From assembly GCF_000425805.1 (NCBI RefSeq), contig NZ_AUED01000028.1, positions 1 to 34,277 on the forward strand: a DNA stretch of 34,277 bases. The letters are read 5' to 3'. Source of the DNA: Pseudomonas vranovensis DSM 16006. GTDB taxonomy: Bacteria; Pseudomonadota; Gammaproteobacteria; Pseudomonadales; Pseudomonadaceae. The translations under genes and the position numbers were made by a program. How positions within the stretch are numbered: the stretch's first letter is position 1; each line of letters begins with the position of its first letter. The notes beneath the pieces are model-generated. The model did no database searches and was not told where the DNA came from. It saw nothing but the letters and a program-made list of their open reading frames with translations. Positions 24,059 to 32,393 of this stretch are shown here, piece after piece.

Positions 24059-24857
24059 GATGGGCGTCGAGAAAACGTCCCACGGCCTTGAGTACCACAT
24101 CCGGTGCCTCGCGATGGGGAACGTGATAGCAATCGTCCAGGATCAGGCATTCACTCGGCGCACTCGACAGCGTGGCCAATTGCTGCGGGTGCGCCACTGA
24201 ACCGTATTCGTCGTGCTCGCCATGGAGGACCAGCAGGGGGCAATGAATGGCATCGACCGAGTGTTCGATGGTCCAGTGACGGTAATTTTCCCCCAGCCAG
24301 GTTTGCGTCCAGGCATTGAACACCCAGGGCGCCTTGGTGCCATGGTATCGCTCCAGGCGGGCCATTTGCCCAGGTTGGGCAAACTGCACCTGTGCTTCGC
24401 GGATGCCTTGCAGGGTGCGGTCTTCGACAAATGCCTGGGCTGCGACGGTGATCAATGCCGCGCACTGTTGGTGAAAGCGCGAGGCACAGGCTGCGGCCAT
24501 TGCGCCGCCGACGCTATGGCCCAGGGCGACAAAGCGCTCAATCTGCAAGGCCGTTTCAAGGTAGGGGAAGAAGCGCTCGGCCTCGTCGCGAATGAACGTC
24601 AGTGGCAGTGGCCCCGGATATACATCCGATTGGCCAAAGCCGAGGCGGTCATAGGCGATCACTTCACGGCCAGTGGCCTGGCACAGTTGCTGGGGAAAAT
24701 CCCGCCACAGCGTGACGCAGCCCAGTGAGTCGTGAAAGAGGATGATCGGCGGCTTTTGCCCGTTGTCCGGGCTTTGGGCGGGGTACCAGCGGCTACAGAA
24801 CAGCCGCCCGTGCGGTGTGTCGATCCAAAGGGTTTCGGTGTGGCTGGACAATGGCAT
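24054..24857 (-). CDS. Alpha/beta hydrolase
   Basis: This 267-residue alpha/beta-hydrolase-fold protein has the nucleophile elbow GHSVGG with S115, an acid in LHGEHDEYGS (D216) and H245 in CYHVPHRE. The FHDSLG segment (41-46) forms the oxyanion region in place of HGxPG. Related proteins are esterases, C-C hydrolases or lactonases, and no substrate can be assigned. The start at 24857 was chosen because family-like sequence begins there. The last codons run straight into a REP element that contains the stop codon. It is divergent from the DHFR-like gene across a 178-base gap that holds no obvious motif. Confidence 0.83.
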   Translation of the reverse strand: MPLSSHTETLWIDTPHGRLFCSRWYPAQSPDNGQKPPIILFHDSLGCVTLWRDFPQQLCQATGREVIAYDRLGFGQSDVYPGPLPLTFIRDEAERFFPYLETALQIERFVALGHSVGGAMAAACASRFHQQCAALITVAAQAFVEDRTLQGIREAQVQFAQPGQMARLERYHGTKAPWVFNAWTQTWLGENYRHWTIEHSVDAIHCPLLVLHGEHDEYGSVAHPQQLATLSSAPSECLILDDCYHVPHREAPDVVLKAVGRFLDAHP

Positions 24858-25035
24858 GCAAGACCTCGGCAGACGGCGCGGCGTATTCGCAGAAGACGCA
24901 GGGTAGCAGAGCCGGGCCAGCGTCCAGAAGGACGATGGCGGTTGACCAGGTGTTTGTGACCGGTATCGCGCTGTCGATTTGGCTGCTCGGTGTTCGACTA
25001 CCTGTACCTGCACATGCACCCATGAGGAGAACACC

Positions 25036-25650
25036 ATGCGCAAGCTTACCGTTGCCGCGTTCACCAGCCTGGACAGTGTCATCCAGGGGCCTGGCGGGCC
25101 TGAAGAAGACACCCGTGGCGGATTCTGTTTGGGCGGCTGGATCGTGCCTTATGCAGACGAGGTATTTGGCCAGGCCATCGACGCACTGTTTGCGCAGCCC
25201 TTCGAGTTGCTGCTGGGGCGGCGCACCTACGACATCTTTGCGGGTTACTGGCCGCACCAGACTGCACCCGAGAACCAGTTCATCGCCGATGTGTTCAATC
25301 GCGTGCCCAAGCACGTCGCCACCCATCATGCCGATACGCTTGAGTGGCATAACAGCCATGGGCTGCAGGGCGATCTGGTCGAGGCGATCCATGCACTCAA
25401 GCAACAACCGGGCGCCGACCTGTTGACCCAGGGTAGCGGTGACCTGGTACGCCAGTTGCTGGCTGCCGGGCTGGTGGATGAGCTGCGCTTGATGATCTTT
25501 CCGCTCTTGCTGGGGCAGGGTAAGCGCTTGTTCGATGACAACGCCCAGCCAGCCTCCTTTACCTTGGCAGACTCGATCTGCACGCCAGGCGGGGCGCTGA
25601 TTGCCCACTACGTGCGCAGTGGCGAGGTGCGTACTGGATCATTCGAGTAG
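25036..25650 (+). CDS. Dihydrofolate reductase-like (RibD C-terminal domain) protein
   Basis: This 204-residue protein is of the RibD-C/YyaP-type dihydrofolate-reductase superfamily. It opens with the strand RKLTVAAFTSLDSVIQG, contains LLLGRRTYDIFAGYW (about 57-71), LTQGSGDLVRQLLAAGLVDEL, and the FPLLLGQGKRLF motif near the C-terminus. These are the NADP-binding and active-site segments of the group. Such stand-alone proteins are common in bacteria and few have known substrates. GAGGAGA lies six bases before the ATG. No functional link to its neighbours is visible. Confidence 0.85.
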   Translation: MRKLTVAAFTSLDSVIQGPGGPEEDTRGGFCLGGWIVPYADEVFGQAIDALFAQPFELLLGRRTYDIFAGYWPHQTAPENQFIADVFNRVPKHVATHHADTLEWHNSHGLQGDLVEAIHALKQQPGADLLTQGSGDLVRQLLAAGLVDELRLMIFPLLLGQGKRLFDDNAQPASFTLADSICTPGGALIAHYVRSGEVRTGSFE

Positions 25651-25660
25651 CAGCAGGGGT

Positions 25661-25735
25661 GCCTTCACCGCTATATGCGTGAAGGCTATAGGGATGTACC
25701 AAAGAGATCTTGCCTGGCAAGCACCCGTGCTTGCC
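25661..25735. repeat. Two hairpins in the intergenic region, second one REP-like
   Basis: GCCTTCAC (25661-25668) pairs with GTGAAGGC (25679-25686), and GGCAAGCAC (25716-25724) pairs with GTGCTTGCC (25727-25735). The second hairpin, followed by GGCTCGCGGGGATAGCG, is the inverse of the CGCTATC-CGCGG-type repeat at 4891-4921. The first may act as a terminator for the DHFR-like gene, but it has no T-run. Confidence 0.55.
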
Positions 25736-25871
25736 GGCTCGCGGGGATAGCGTTTAGCTGGTCGGTGGCGTTGGTCCAAGCCACCGCCATGGCTTGAAAA
25801 CCCCCAATGACAACAAGTGGCGCGTTGATCGACTCAGGGTGAGGCGCGCGCCGATGACGAAGGTGCATGCC

Positions 25872-26684
25872 ATGAGCACACCCCTGGATTTGAATGCGTT
25901 GAAAGCACGTCAGCAGGCTGCCTGGGCCAGCGGCGACTACGCGGTGATCGGCACAACCTTGCAACTGGTTGGCGAGCGCTTGGCCGAAGCCTGCGATTTG
26001 CGCTGGGATGAGCAGGTACTCGATGTGGCGGCCGGCAATGGCAACGCCACGCTGGCTGCAGCGCGGCGCGGCTGTCGGGTCATATCGACGGATTATGTGC
26101 CCGAGTTATTGAAACGAGGTGAAGCGCGCGCGCAGGCAGAACATTTGAACGTCGAGTTTCAAGTAGCCGATGTCGAGGCGTTGCCGTTTGGCGATGGCGC
26201 TTTCGATGCGGTGGTCTCCACGTTTGGGGTGATGTTCGCCCCCGACCAGGCTCAAGCGGCGCAAGAGCTTGGCCGTGTCTGTCGCTCGGGCGGCCGGATT
26301 GGCCTGGCCAACTGGACACCACAAGGTTTTATCGGGCAAATGTTCAAGACCCTCGGGCGCCATGTGCCGCCACCTGCCGGTGCGCAGCCGCCGTCACGCT
26401 GGGGAGATGAAGAACAGCTGCGCAGTCTGTTCGCCGACACCCTTGGCAACATCACGGTGAGCCGCCAACAGTTCAACTTTCGCTATCGCTCGGCGGCGCA
26501 TTTCATCGACGTGTTCAGGACCTGGTACGGCCCGGTACATAAAGCCTTTGCGTCATTGGAAGCGGTCAGCGCCAGCGCCCTGGAAACCGACCTGACTCAA
26601 TTGCTGAACGACCACAACGTGGCAGGCGCCTCGTCACTGGTGGTGCCCAGCGAATACCTGGAGGTCGTGATCAGCCGGCGCTAG
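25872..26684 (+). CDS. Class I SAM-dependent methyltransferase
   Basis: This 270-residue protein has SAM motif I VLDVAAGNGNATL (49-61), an acidic residue ending strand 2 (STDYVPELL), motif II-like VADVEALPFGDGAFD and motif post-III GGRIGLANWTP. This is the UbiE/arsenite-methyltransferase-like arrangement of small-molecule methyltransferases; the acceptor is unknown. The start at 25872 has GAAGGTG upstream, though an ATG at 25854 would add six residues. The stop codon TAG is part of a REP-derived GCTAGCGGCTAC, so a repeat insertion may have set the C-terminus. Confidence 0.83.
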   Translation: MSTPLDLNALKARQQAAWASGDYAVIGTTLQLVGERLAEACDLRWDEQVLDVAAGNGNATLAAARRGCRVISTDYVPELLKRGEARAQAEHLNVEFQVADVEALPFGDGAFDAVVSTFGVMFAPDQAQAAQELGRVCRSGGRIGLANWTPQGFIGQMFKTLGRHVPPPAGAQPPSRWGDEEQLRSLFADTLGNITVSRQQFNFRYRSAAHFIDVFRTWYGPVHKAFASLEAVSASALETDLTQLLNDHNVAGASSLVVPSEYLEVVISRR

Positions 26685-26736
26685 CGGCTACAGGCCCGGT
26701 GCTTGTAGCCGCTGGCGACGGCGCGTAGCGGTGGTG
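26684..26736. repeat. REP elements, inverted pair
   Basis: GCGGCTACA (26684-26692) and TGTAGCCGC (26704-26712) are inverted around 11 bases, followed by TGGCGACGGCGCGTAGCGGTGG, which completes the second copy. The pair sits between the convergent methyltransferase and transporter genes. Confidence 0.75.
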
Positions 26737-26746
26737 TTTCTGGCGC

Positions 26747-27955
26747 CTAGAGCGCTACTGCGGGCGCCAGGGTGGAAGGTTCACGGCGGATGCTGCCCAG
26801 CGGGACGATCACCAGCAGCAAGGTCAGTATCACGGTCACGGCAATGCCCCAGGCTGCCAGAGTGAAGCCACCCAACGAGATCAAGCCGCCGGAGATCGCC
26901 GGGCCCACGGCCAGGCCCAGGCTCAGGAAGCTACTGGCGGCAGCCACCACGCGACCCTCGCGGTCCAGGGCTGCAGCCAGGCCGGTCAGGTAGCTCAGGG
27001 CATAGAAGTAGGTAATGCAGATGGTCATTACACCGGCGGTGTACAGGGTCTTGGAGTGTTCGCCCAGGACATAGCTGAGGCTGGTGCCGCCGGTCAGCAG
27101 GATTGCCAGGATCACCGGGGTGCTCATGCCGAAGCGCTTGCCGACCATGGCCGCGATCAGCGGTCCGATCAAGCCGACAAACGACTGGAACGACAGCAGC
27201 ATGCCCAACTCGTCACCGCTGTAGCCGACCATGGTGCCGATACGCTCGACAAATGCCCAGCCCATGGTGTCGCGGGCCTGGAACACGAACATCGCCAGCA
27301 TCATGCAGATCGCCGGCAGACTCAGCAGGATATTGCCCGAGCCTTTACCGGCAGCGTGTGCCAACGGGCAGGGTTCGGCAGCGGGCGCACGTTGGGCCAT
27401 GGCCGGAATAGCCAGCAGCATCACCGCCATGGTTGCGGCCATCGCGTAGTACAGGCCTGACAAGCCATACAAGGCCATGACCTTGGCGTAGCCGAGCATC
27501 ACCACGATCATCAACAGCACCGACAGCACGTTCATGTGCCCGGCAATACGGTCCGGGTGTTTGGCGCTGGACACTGCAGCGTTGCCGCAGGCCAGGGCCA
27601 GGCCGGCACCCAGGCCCGCCAGGCAGCGCACGGCGGCCAGGGTGTAGATGTCCTGGATGTTGGCGCTGGCAAGGTTGGCGGCAATCGCCAGCACGGTGCC
27701 GACCAGCGCCAGGGTACGTCGGGGCGCGCGGCCCATGAATGGCGCGATCAGCAAGGAGGCCAGCATGGTGAAACCAAATTCGGCCGACATCAGCAGCCCG
27801 GCCTGGGCTTCATTGAGTTGCAGGTCGTGGATGATCGCGCTGATCAGAAAGGGCAAGGCCCACAGGCCCAGCAAGCCGACACCATAGGCGGAACCGGCGG
27901 CGGAGAACACCAGACTCCAGCTCTCGGGCAGGAAGTTTCGTATTGTTGTTTTCAT
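26747..27955 (-). CDS. MFS transporter, last gene of the N-demethylase operon
   Basis: This 402-residue protein has about twelve hydrophobic helices and short loops, with a basic loop after helix 2 (GRAPRRT). It belongs to the general MFS permease fold without a motif that fixes a substrate. The start at 27955 gives a short N-terminus MKTTIRNFLPESW; an earlier in-frame Met adds only seven residues. It follows the DUF3445 heme protein by 70 bases on the same strand, with a hairpin in the gap. It is therefore likely to import the amine substrate or export a product of the N-demethylase system (inference from context). Confidence 0.83.
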   Translation of the reverse strand: MKTTIRNFLPESWSLVFSAAGSAYGVGLLGLWALPFLISAIIHDLQLNEAQAGLLMSAEFGFTMLASLLIAPFMGRAPRRTLALVGTVLAIAANLASANIQDIYTLAAVRCLAGLGAGLALACGNAAVSSAKHPDRIAGHMNVLSVLLMIVVMLGYAKVMALYGLSGLYYAMAATMAVMLLAIPAMAQRAPAAEPCPLAHAAGKGSGNILLSLPAICMMLAMFVFQARDTMGWAFVERIGTMVGYSGDELGMLLSFQSFVGLIGPLIAAMVGKRFGMSTPVILAILLTGGTSLSYVLGEHSKTLYTAGVMTICITYFYALSYLTGLAAALDREGRVVAAASSFLSLGLAVGPAISGGLISLGGFTLAAWGIAVTVILTLLLVIVPLGSIRREPSTLAPAVAL

Positions 27956-27993
27956 GAGGTGATCCGTGAGTGGCAAGGCTTGTCGTGGTTGGA

Positions 27994-28014
27994 AGCGCGC
28001 CCTCGGGGCGCGCT
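27994..28014. other. Intercistronic hairpin before the transporter gene
   Basis: AGCGCGCCC (27994-28002) pairs exactly with GGGCGCGCT (28006-28014) around the loop TCG. It lies between the heme-protein stop and the MFS start on the minus strand and has no T-run. It could lower transporter expression relative to the enzyme genes. Confidence 0.6.
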
Positions 28015-28025
28015 CGCAAGGTGTG

Positions 28026-29072
28026 TTATTGCTGGCTTTCGTCGACTGGGGTGCCGTCGTCGAACTGTGACAAGTAGCTGACCATGGCGTCGCGATAACG
28101 GGTAAAGCCCTTGTAGTCGACCAACTCCTGATCCAGGTCGCGGATTACCCGGTGCATGCGCTTGGCCCATTGCGGGGCGAACTCGGCCAGTTGCTGGAGG
28201 CTGACCAGGTAGGTGCGCACCGGAAACAGCACGGCGTTGCTGCGCGGCAGGCGGTGCAGCGGCTGCAGTTCGATGCGCAGGTTGACCAGCTCGCCGGCGT
28301 TTTCCGGGGTGACGATGGTGCGCTCCGGTGCCCAGTCCGGCAGGGTCTCGGCCGAGGTCTCAAGGCGCGGGTTGACGGTGATCGACCAGTTGGTACGGCG
28401 CACCGGGTGACCGGGGCGAAGGCGCAGGAGGAACTTCAGGGCGCGTTGCAGGATGCCCATTTCATGCAGTTTGGGCACCGGGCCGTGGAACTCCATGAAG
28501 CTCATGCCCAGGTTGAAGCGCAGCGAGTAATCCGCCCGCTGGGTGGCCATGCCGGCACCCATTACCAGGGTTTCGTCGCGCTCTTCGAGGAGGATGAACT
28601 CGCCTTGGGCCTGACGGGTGATGTACTCCATCGGGTCCATCGGCAAGGTGCTGGCGTCACCGAAGGTGAAGGTGTCGTCGATTTGCAGCGGGCGGTTGAT
28701 CCAGTGCCACTGGCTGCCGTTCTTCTCCAGGGTGAAGTGCTCGGGGAAGTCGCGCGAGTACGACTCCATCAGCAGTTCGAGCAGGTCCCACTGGGCTTCC
28801 ATCATGTGCGGCAGCGCGGCGTAGTGAACACCGGGCGCGCTGTCCAGGGTCTGGGCGCGGTGGTGACACTCGGAGATGTAGTGCTCGTCGATGTCGAACT
28901 GCGCCCGCAGCGCGCCTTGGCCGAACGGCACATGGGGCTCGACGTTCATCGAGTACATGTACTGGTCTTCCGGGTAAGGGAAGGGCAGGCGCACGATCGC
29001 TTCGCGGCTGTTGCTGTAGGTGTGGTCGCTGCCGGCGTCGGCGTAGGTTTCGATGGGCTTGAATGCGGTCAT
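28026..29072 (-). CDS. Heme-dependent oxidative N-demethylase, alpha subunit (DUF3445)
   Basis: This 348-residue protein belongs to the DUF3445 family, whose studied Pseudomonas member is a PAS-fold heme protein that oxidatively N-demethylates a secondary amine such as dimethylamine, giving formaldehyde. Family-typical segments include VRLPFPYPEDQYMYSMNVEP, LRFNLGMSFMEFHGPVPKLH and VRRTNWSITVNP. Several His and Arg residues there suit heme and substrate contacts, but the ligand cannot be fixed by eye. The start at 29072 is preferred over a longer frame that lacks similarity. It follows the reductase gene by 17 bases and a DmmA-like gene further upstream, the same three-component set as known dimethylamine monooxygenase loci. 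Confidence 0.87.
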   Translation of the reverse strand: MTAFKPIETYADAGSDHTYSNSREAIVRLPFPYPEDQYMYSMNVEPHVPFGQGALRAQFDIDEHYISECHHRAQTLDSAPGVHYAALPHMMEAQWDLLELLMESYSRDFPEHFTLEKNGSQWHWINRPLQIDDTFTFGDASTLPMDPMEYITRQAQGEFILLEERDETLVMGAGMATQRADYSLRFNLGMSFMEFHGPVPKLHEMGILQRALKFLLRLRPGHPVRRTNWSITVNPRLETSAETLPDWAPERTIVTPENAGELVNLRIELQPLHRLPRSNAVLFPVRTYLVSLQQLAEFAPQWAKRMHRVIRDLDQELVDYKGFTRYRDAMVSYLSQFDDGTPVDESQQ

Positions 29073-29089
29073 TTTGTTGTTGTCCTGTA

Positions 29090-30055
29090 TCAGAGGTCTA
29101 CGACCAGGCGGCTGCAGTTGGCGCGGGAGACGCACGGCATGAATTTGCGCTTGCTCAGCTTGTCGTCCTCGCTGAGCCAGTCATCGCGATGGTCGAGTTC
29201 ACCATCGACTTCCAGTACTTCGGTTTCGCAATAGCCACAGGCTCCGCCCCGACACAGGTACGGCACTTTGTAGCCAGCCTGTTCGGCAGCTTCGAGCAGC
29301 GATTGCTCGGCCGGCACCTCGATCGTTACACCCTGGCGCGCAAGGGTGACGCTAAAGGGCTGGCCTGTGGAGCCTTGCTCGACGAAACGCTCGTAATGGA
29401 TATGGCTGTCGGTCCAGCCCAGGGCGTGAGCGCTGTCGAGGGTGTCGTCGATCATGCTGTCGGGGCCGCAGACGTAGACGTGGCTGCCCAGCGGCCTGCC
29501 GGCCAGTACGCTGCGGATGTCCAGGCGCTGCTGGCCCTGTATGTAAAGGTGGATGCACTGGCCGTAGCGGGCCTGCAGTTCTTGGCCCAGGGCGGTGTGC
29601 TCGGGGCCGCGCACAGCCAGGTGCAGCTCGAAGGTGGACTGCTTGACGTGCAGCTCCTCGAGTTGCGAGTACACCGGGGTGATACCGACACCGCCTGCAA
29701 TGAACACATGCTGGCGGGCGTGCTTGGCCAATGGGAACAGGTTGGCCGGCTGCAGGATTTGCAGCAGGTCGCCTTCGCCGACCTTGTCATGCATCAGGCG
29801 CGAGCCGCCGCGACCGTCACTGACCCGGCGCACGGCGATCTGGTAGGCGCTGGAGTCGTAGGGCGAGCTCATCAGCGAGTAGGCGTTGCGGTGAGTCTTG
29901 TCGCCGTCTTCCAGTACCACCACCACATGGCTGCCACCGGAGAAGGCGGGCAGGTGCTTGCCGTCGGGGTCGACCAGGGTGAAGCGCTTGATTTCCGGGG
30001 TCAGTTGCTCGATGCGGGCGACGCGCACGCTCAAGGTGCCGTTGTGGGTATTCAT
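29090..30055 (-). CDS. FMN/[2Fe-2S] oxidoreductase (PDR/VanB type), reductase of the N-demethylase
   Basis: This 321-residue protein is a class IA oxygenase reductase. It has a flavin-binding barrel with RNAYS (56-60), an NAD(P)-binding domain beginning FIAGGVGITPVYSQLEE (118-134) and including YVCGPDSM (194-201), and a C-terminal plant-type ferredoxin domain. The ferredoxin domain has the cluster ligands C268, C273, C276 and C308 (CRGGACGYC and MPCVSRA). It passes electrons from NAD(P)H to the heme oxygenase encoded next. Its start codon overlaps the stop of the DmmA-like gene in an ATGA. Confidence 0.9.
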   Translation of the reverse strand: MNTHNGTLSVRVARIEQLTPEIKRFTLVDPDGKHLPAFSGGSHVVVVLEDGDKTHRNAYSLMSSPYDSSAYQIAVRRVSDGRGGSRLMHDKVGEGDLLQILQPANLFPLAKHARQHVFIAGGVGITPVYSQLEELHVKQSTFELHLAVRGPEHTALGQELQARYGQCIHLYIQGQQRLDIRSVLAGRPLGSHVYVCGPDSMIDDTLDSAHALGWTDSHIHYERFVEQGSTGQPFSVTLARQGVTIEVPAEQSLLEAAEQAGYKVPYLCRGGACGYCETEVLEVDGELDHRDDWLSEDDKLSKRKFMPCVSRANCSRLVVDL

Positions 30056-30657
30056 GTGTCGAGCTCCTCGGCAGGTGGCAGTTCGCCTGGGACTTCGCCA
30101 TCGGCCTTGATGCCCTGGAACGCGGCCAGGCGACGGGAGTAGTGATCGCGCACCACCAGGTTGAGCTGGCAACCGGGGCAGATGAACACGCGTTGGGTGA
30201 CGTTTTCGGTGTACGTGTCGCAGTGCGCGCACCAGACCCGGCGCACCAGGGTGCCGCTGTGTTCACGCAACACTTCGTCGCGGTTGAGGTCGACGGCGTT
30301 GGCAGCTTGCATGGCGGTGCCGATGAAGCTTTCCGAGCCGCTCAGGTACAAGCGGGTGCCCATGTGGGCATCACCCAGGCGCTCGCGCAGGGCGTCGATC
30401 AGGGCCTGGTTGCTGGCGAACACTTCAAGGCCCGCGGCGTCTGCGTCTTGCAGGGCCTGCAGATGGCTGTGGCCAGAGAACGACTCGGTGGAATACAGCA
30501 GGGTGCTGTTGTGGCGCTGGTTCTCGGACATGTCCGCGAGCAGTCGCAGCATGGCCGCGCCGCCGCTGCCCTGGCCCGCGATCAGGTGGCGCAGGCCGCC
30601 TGTCATGGGTTGCAGCCGGTCGTAGACCGGGCGGCTCTTGATGCCGGTGATAAGCAT
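30052..30657 (-). CDS. dmmA: Dimethylamine monooxygenase subunit DmmA-like protein: degenerate NAD-domain plus zinc ribbon
   Basis: This 201-residue protein is the small subunit found with DUF3445 heme demethylases. Residues about 20-135 look like a worn-down copy of the NAD(P)-binding domain of the partner reductase: LIAGQGSGGAAMLRLL matches FIAGGVGITPVYSQL, and YLSGSESFIGTAMQAA matches YVCGPDSMIDDTLDSA, in the same order. The GxGxxP nucleotide loop is changed, so it may not bind the cofactor. Residues 143-163 form a four-cysteine zinc-ribbon/rubredoxin-like knuckle (C143, C146, C160, C163). It is the first gene of the operon and is coupled to the reductase by a four-base overlap. The Dmm naming follows database usage as I recall it. 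Confidence 0.82.
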   Translation of the reverse strand: MLITGIKSRPVYDRLQPMTGGLRHLIAGQGSGGAAMLRLLADMSENQRHNSTLLYSTESFSGHSHLQALQDADAAGLEVFASNQALIDALRERLGDAHMGTRLYLSGSESFIGTAMQAANAVDLNRDEVLREHSGTLVRRVWCAHCDTYTENVTQRVFICPGCQLNLVVRDHYSRRLAAFQGIKADGEVPGELPPAEELDT

Positions 30658-30762
30658 GGTGGTACACCTCGTAAGCCGTTACCGCCGCTGTGCCGAACGG
30701 TAACAATGACGGCTGGTTTCAGACGCAGGCAGGAGTGAAAGCAGAACCCATGCCATATTGCC

Positions 30763-30777
30763 TATGGTTTTATATGT
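30763..30777 (-). promoter_or_regulatory. Shared regulatory element upstream of dmmA
   Basis: On the minus strand this reads ACATATAAAACCATA. It matches 14 of 15 bases of ACATATGAAACCATA (32394-32408), located between the aldehyde dehydrogenase and GntR genes. It lies about 105 bases before the dmmA start in a short AT-rich island within otherwise GC-rich DNA, so it is a candidate GntR operator. Confidence 0.6.
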
Positions 30778-30789
30778 TTTATGTCGAGG

Positions 30790-30803
30790 GCCCGTTTTCG
30801 GGC
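30790..30803. terminator. Small hairpin downstream of the aldehyde dehydrogenase gene
   Basis: GCCCG (30790-30794) and CGGGC (30799-30803) flank TTTT. A second imperfect stem lies at 30863-30883, nearer the aldehyde dehydrogenase stop. Either could limit read-through from the dehydrogenase into dmmA, but neither has a clean T-run on the minus strand. Confidence 0.35.
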
Positions 30804-30895
30804 GGTTTCATCAGGCGCTACTGTGCAATCGGTGCTGCTGCCAATGCCTTGGCGTGGTGCGCGGCGCCCCGATCAGGTGCGCCACGCGCCGGGAT

Positions 30896-32320
30896 TCAAT
30901 GCTTGAACATGACGTGGCGCACGCAGGTGTAGTCTTCGAGCCCGTACATGGACATGTCCTTGCCGTAACCGGACTGCTTCATGCCCCCGTGGGGCATTTC
31001 ACTGATCAGCATGAAATGGGTGTTTACCCAGGTGCAGCCGTACTGCAGGCGGGCGGCCAGGCGGTTGGCGCGGCCCACATCGTTGGTCCACACCGATGAA
31101 GCCAGGCCGTAGTCCGAGTCGTTGGCATAGGCCAGGGCTTGGGCCTCGTCGGTGAAGGGGGTGATGCTGACCACCGGGCCGAACACTTCCCGCTGGACGA
31201 TTTCGTCATCCTGGCGGGCGTCGGCCAGCACCGTCGGCTCAAAGAAGAAGCCTGGCCCTTCGGCGCGCTTGCCACCGGTGATTACGCGGATGTGCGGCAG
31301 GGCCTTGGCGCGTTCGACGAAGCCTTCCACGCGTTCCAGGTGATCGCGGGTGATCAGCGGGCCGAGTTCGGTCTGCGGATCATCCTGCAGGCCCATGCGC
31401 AGGCTGCCCACTGCGTCGCCGAGTTTGCTGACAAAGGCATCGTATACACCTTGCTGTACATACAGGCGGCAAGCGGCGGTGCAGTCCTGGCCGGCATTGT
31501 AGAAGCCGAAGGCGCGGATGCCTTCGACAGCGGCATCGATATCGGCATCGTCGAAAATCAGCACCGGCGCCTTGCCGCCCAGTTCCATGTGCGTGCGTTT
31601 CACGCTGCTGGCAGTGCTGGAAATGATGCGTGCGCCGGTGGCCACCGAGCCCGTGAGCGAGACCAGGCGCACCTTGGGGTGGTTGACCAAAGGCTCGCCC
31701 ACGCTTGGGCCACGACCGAAGAGGATGTTGACCACACCGGCCGGGAACAGGTCGGCCATCATGCGCCCCAGCTCCAGAGCGGTGAGCGGGGTTTGTTCCG
31801 ATGGCTTGAGGACCACGCAGTTGCCGGCGGCGAGGGCAGGCGCGAGCTTCCAGGCAACCATCATCAGCGGGTAGTTCCAGGGAGCGATGGAGGCCACCAC
31901 GCCCAGCGGGTCGCGGCGGATCATCGAAGTGTGGCCCGGTAGGTATTCACCTCCGGCAGAGCCGGACAGGCAGCGGCTGGCACCGGCGAAGAAGCGGAAC
32001 ACGTCGGCAATCGCCGGGATTTCATCGTTCAGGGCGGCCTGATAGGGCTTGCCGCAGTTCTGCGACTCCAGGCGGGCCAGCGTCTGCGCCTGGGCCTCGA
32101 TGCGATCGGCCAGCTTGAGCAGCAGCTGGGCGCGCTCCTTGGGAGGCGTCTGTGACCATGCATCAAACGCCTGGTCGGCGGCGTGAACGGCGGCATCGAC
32201 CTGTTCGCTGCTGGCCTCGGCGATGTTCACCAGCACCGCCCCCTCGCTGGGGTTGTAGACGGCGTACGGGCTGCCTTGGCCTTCGACCAGTTGGCCGTTG
32301 ATCAGGAGTTTGGTTTGCAT
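30896..32320 (-). CDS. Aminoaldehyde dehydrogenase (gamma-aminobutyraldehyde/betaine-aldehyde type)
   Basis: This 474-residue aldehyde dehydrogenase has N149 in APWNYP, E246 in MELGGK and C280 in GQDCTAA. The GQDCTAACR signature and overall length are characteristic of gamma-aminobutyraldehyde dehydrogenases (PatD/PuuC-like and related betaine-aldehyde enzymes), which oxidise amino- or methylated aminoaldehydes to the acid with NAD+. AAGGAAT precedes the ATG. It lies upstream of the N-demethylase operon on the same strand, separated by 238 bases with a likely second promoter, and is divergent from the GntR regulator. Together this suggests it oxidises an aldehyde formed from the same amine. 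Confidence 0.87.
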   Translation of the reverse strand: MQTKLLINGQLVEGQGSPYAVYNPSEGAVLVNIAEASSEQVDAAVHAADQAFDAWSQTPPKERAQLLLKLADRIEAQAQTLARLESQNCGKPYQAALNDEIPAIADVFRFFAGASRCLSGSAGGEYLPGHTSMIRRDPLGVVASIAPWNYPLMMVAWKLAPALAAGNCVVLKPSEQTPLTALELGRMMADLFPAGVVNILFGRGPSVGEPLVNHPKVRLVSLTGSVATGARIISSTASSVKRTHMELGGKAPVLIFDDADIDAAVEGIRAFGFYNAGQDCTAACRLYVQQGVYDAFVSKLGDAVGSLRMGLQDDPQTELGPLITRDHLERVEGFVERAKALPHIRVITGGKRAEGPGFFFEPTVLADARQDDEIVQREVFGPVVSITPFTDEAQALAYANDSDYGLASSVWTNDVGRANRLAARLQYGCTWVNTHFMLISEMPHGGMKQSGYGKDMSMYGLEDYTCVRHVMFKH

Positions 32321-32393
32321 GGCGTATTCCTTGGTCGTTTTGTAATTGGAAAATCGCTGGGCAGGCGCAGCAGTGTCCGTGTCGGCCTGCTAT

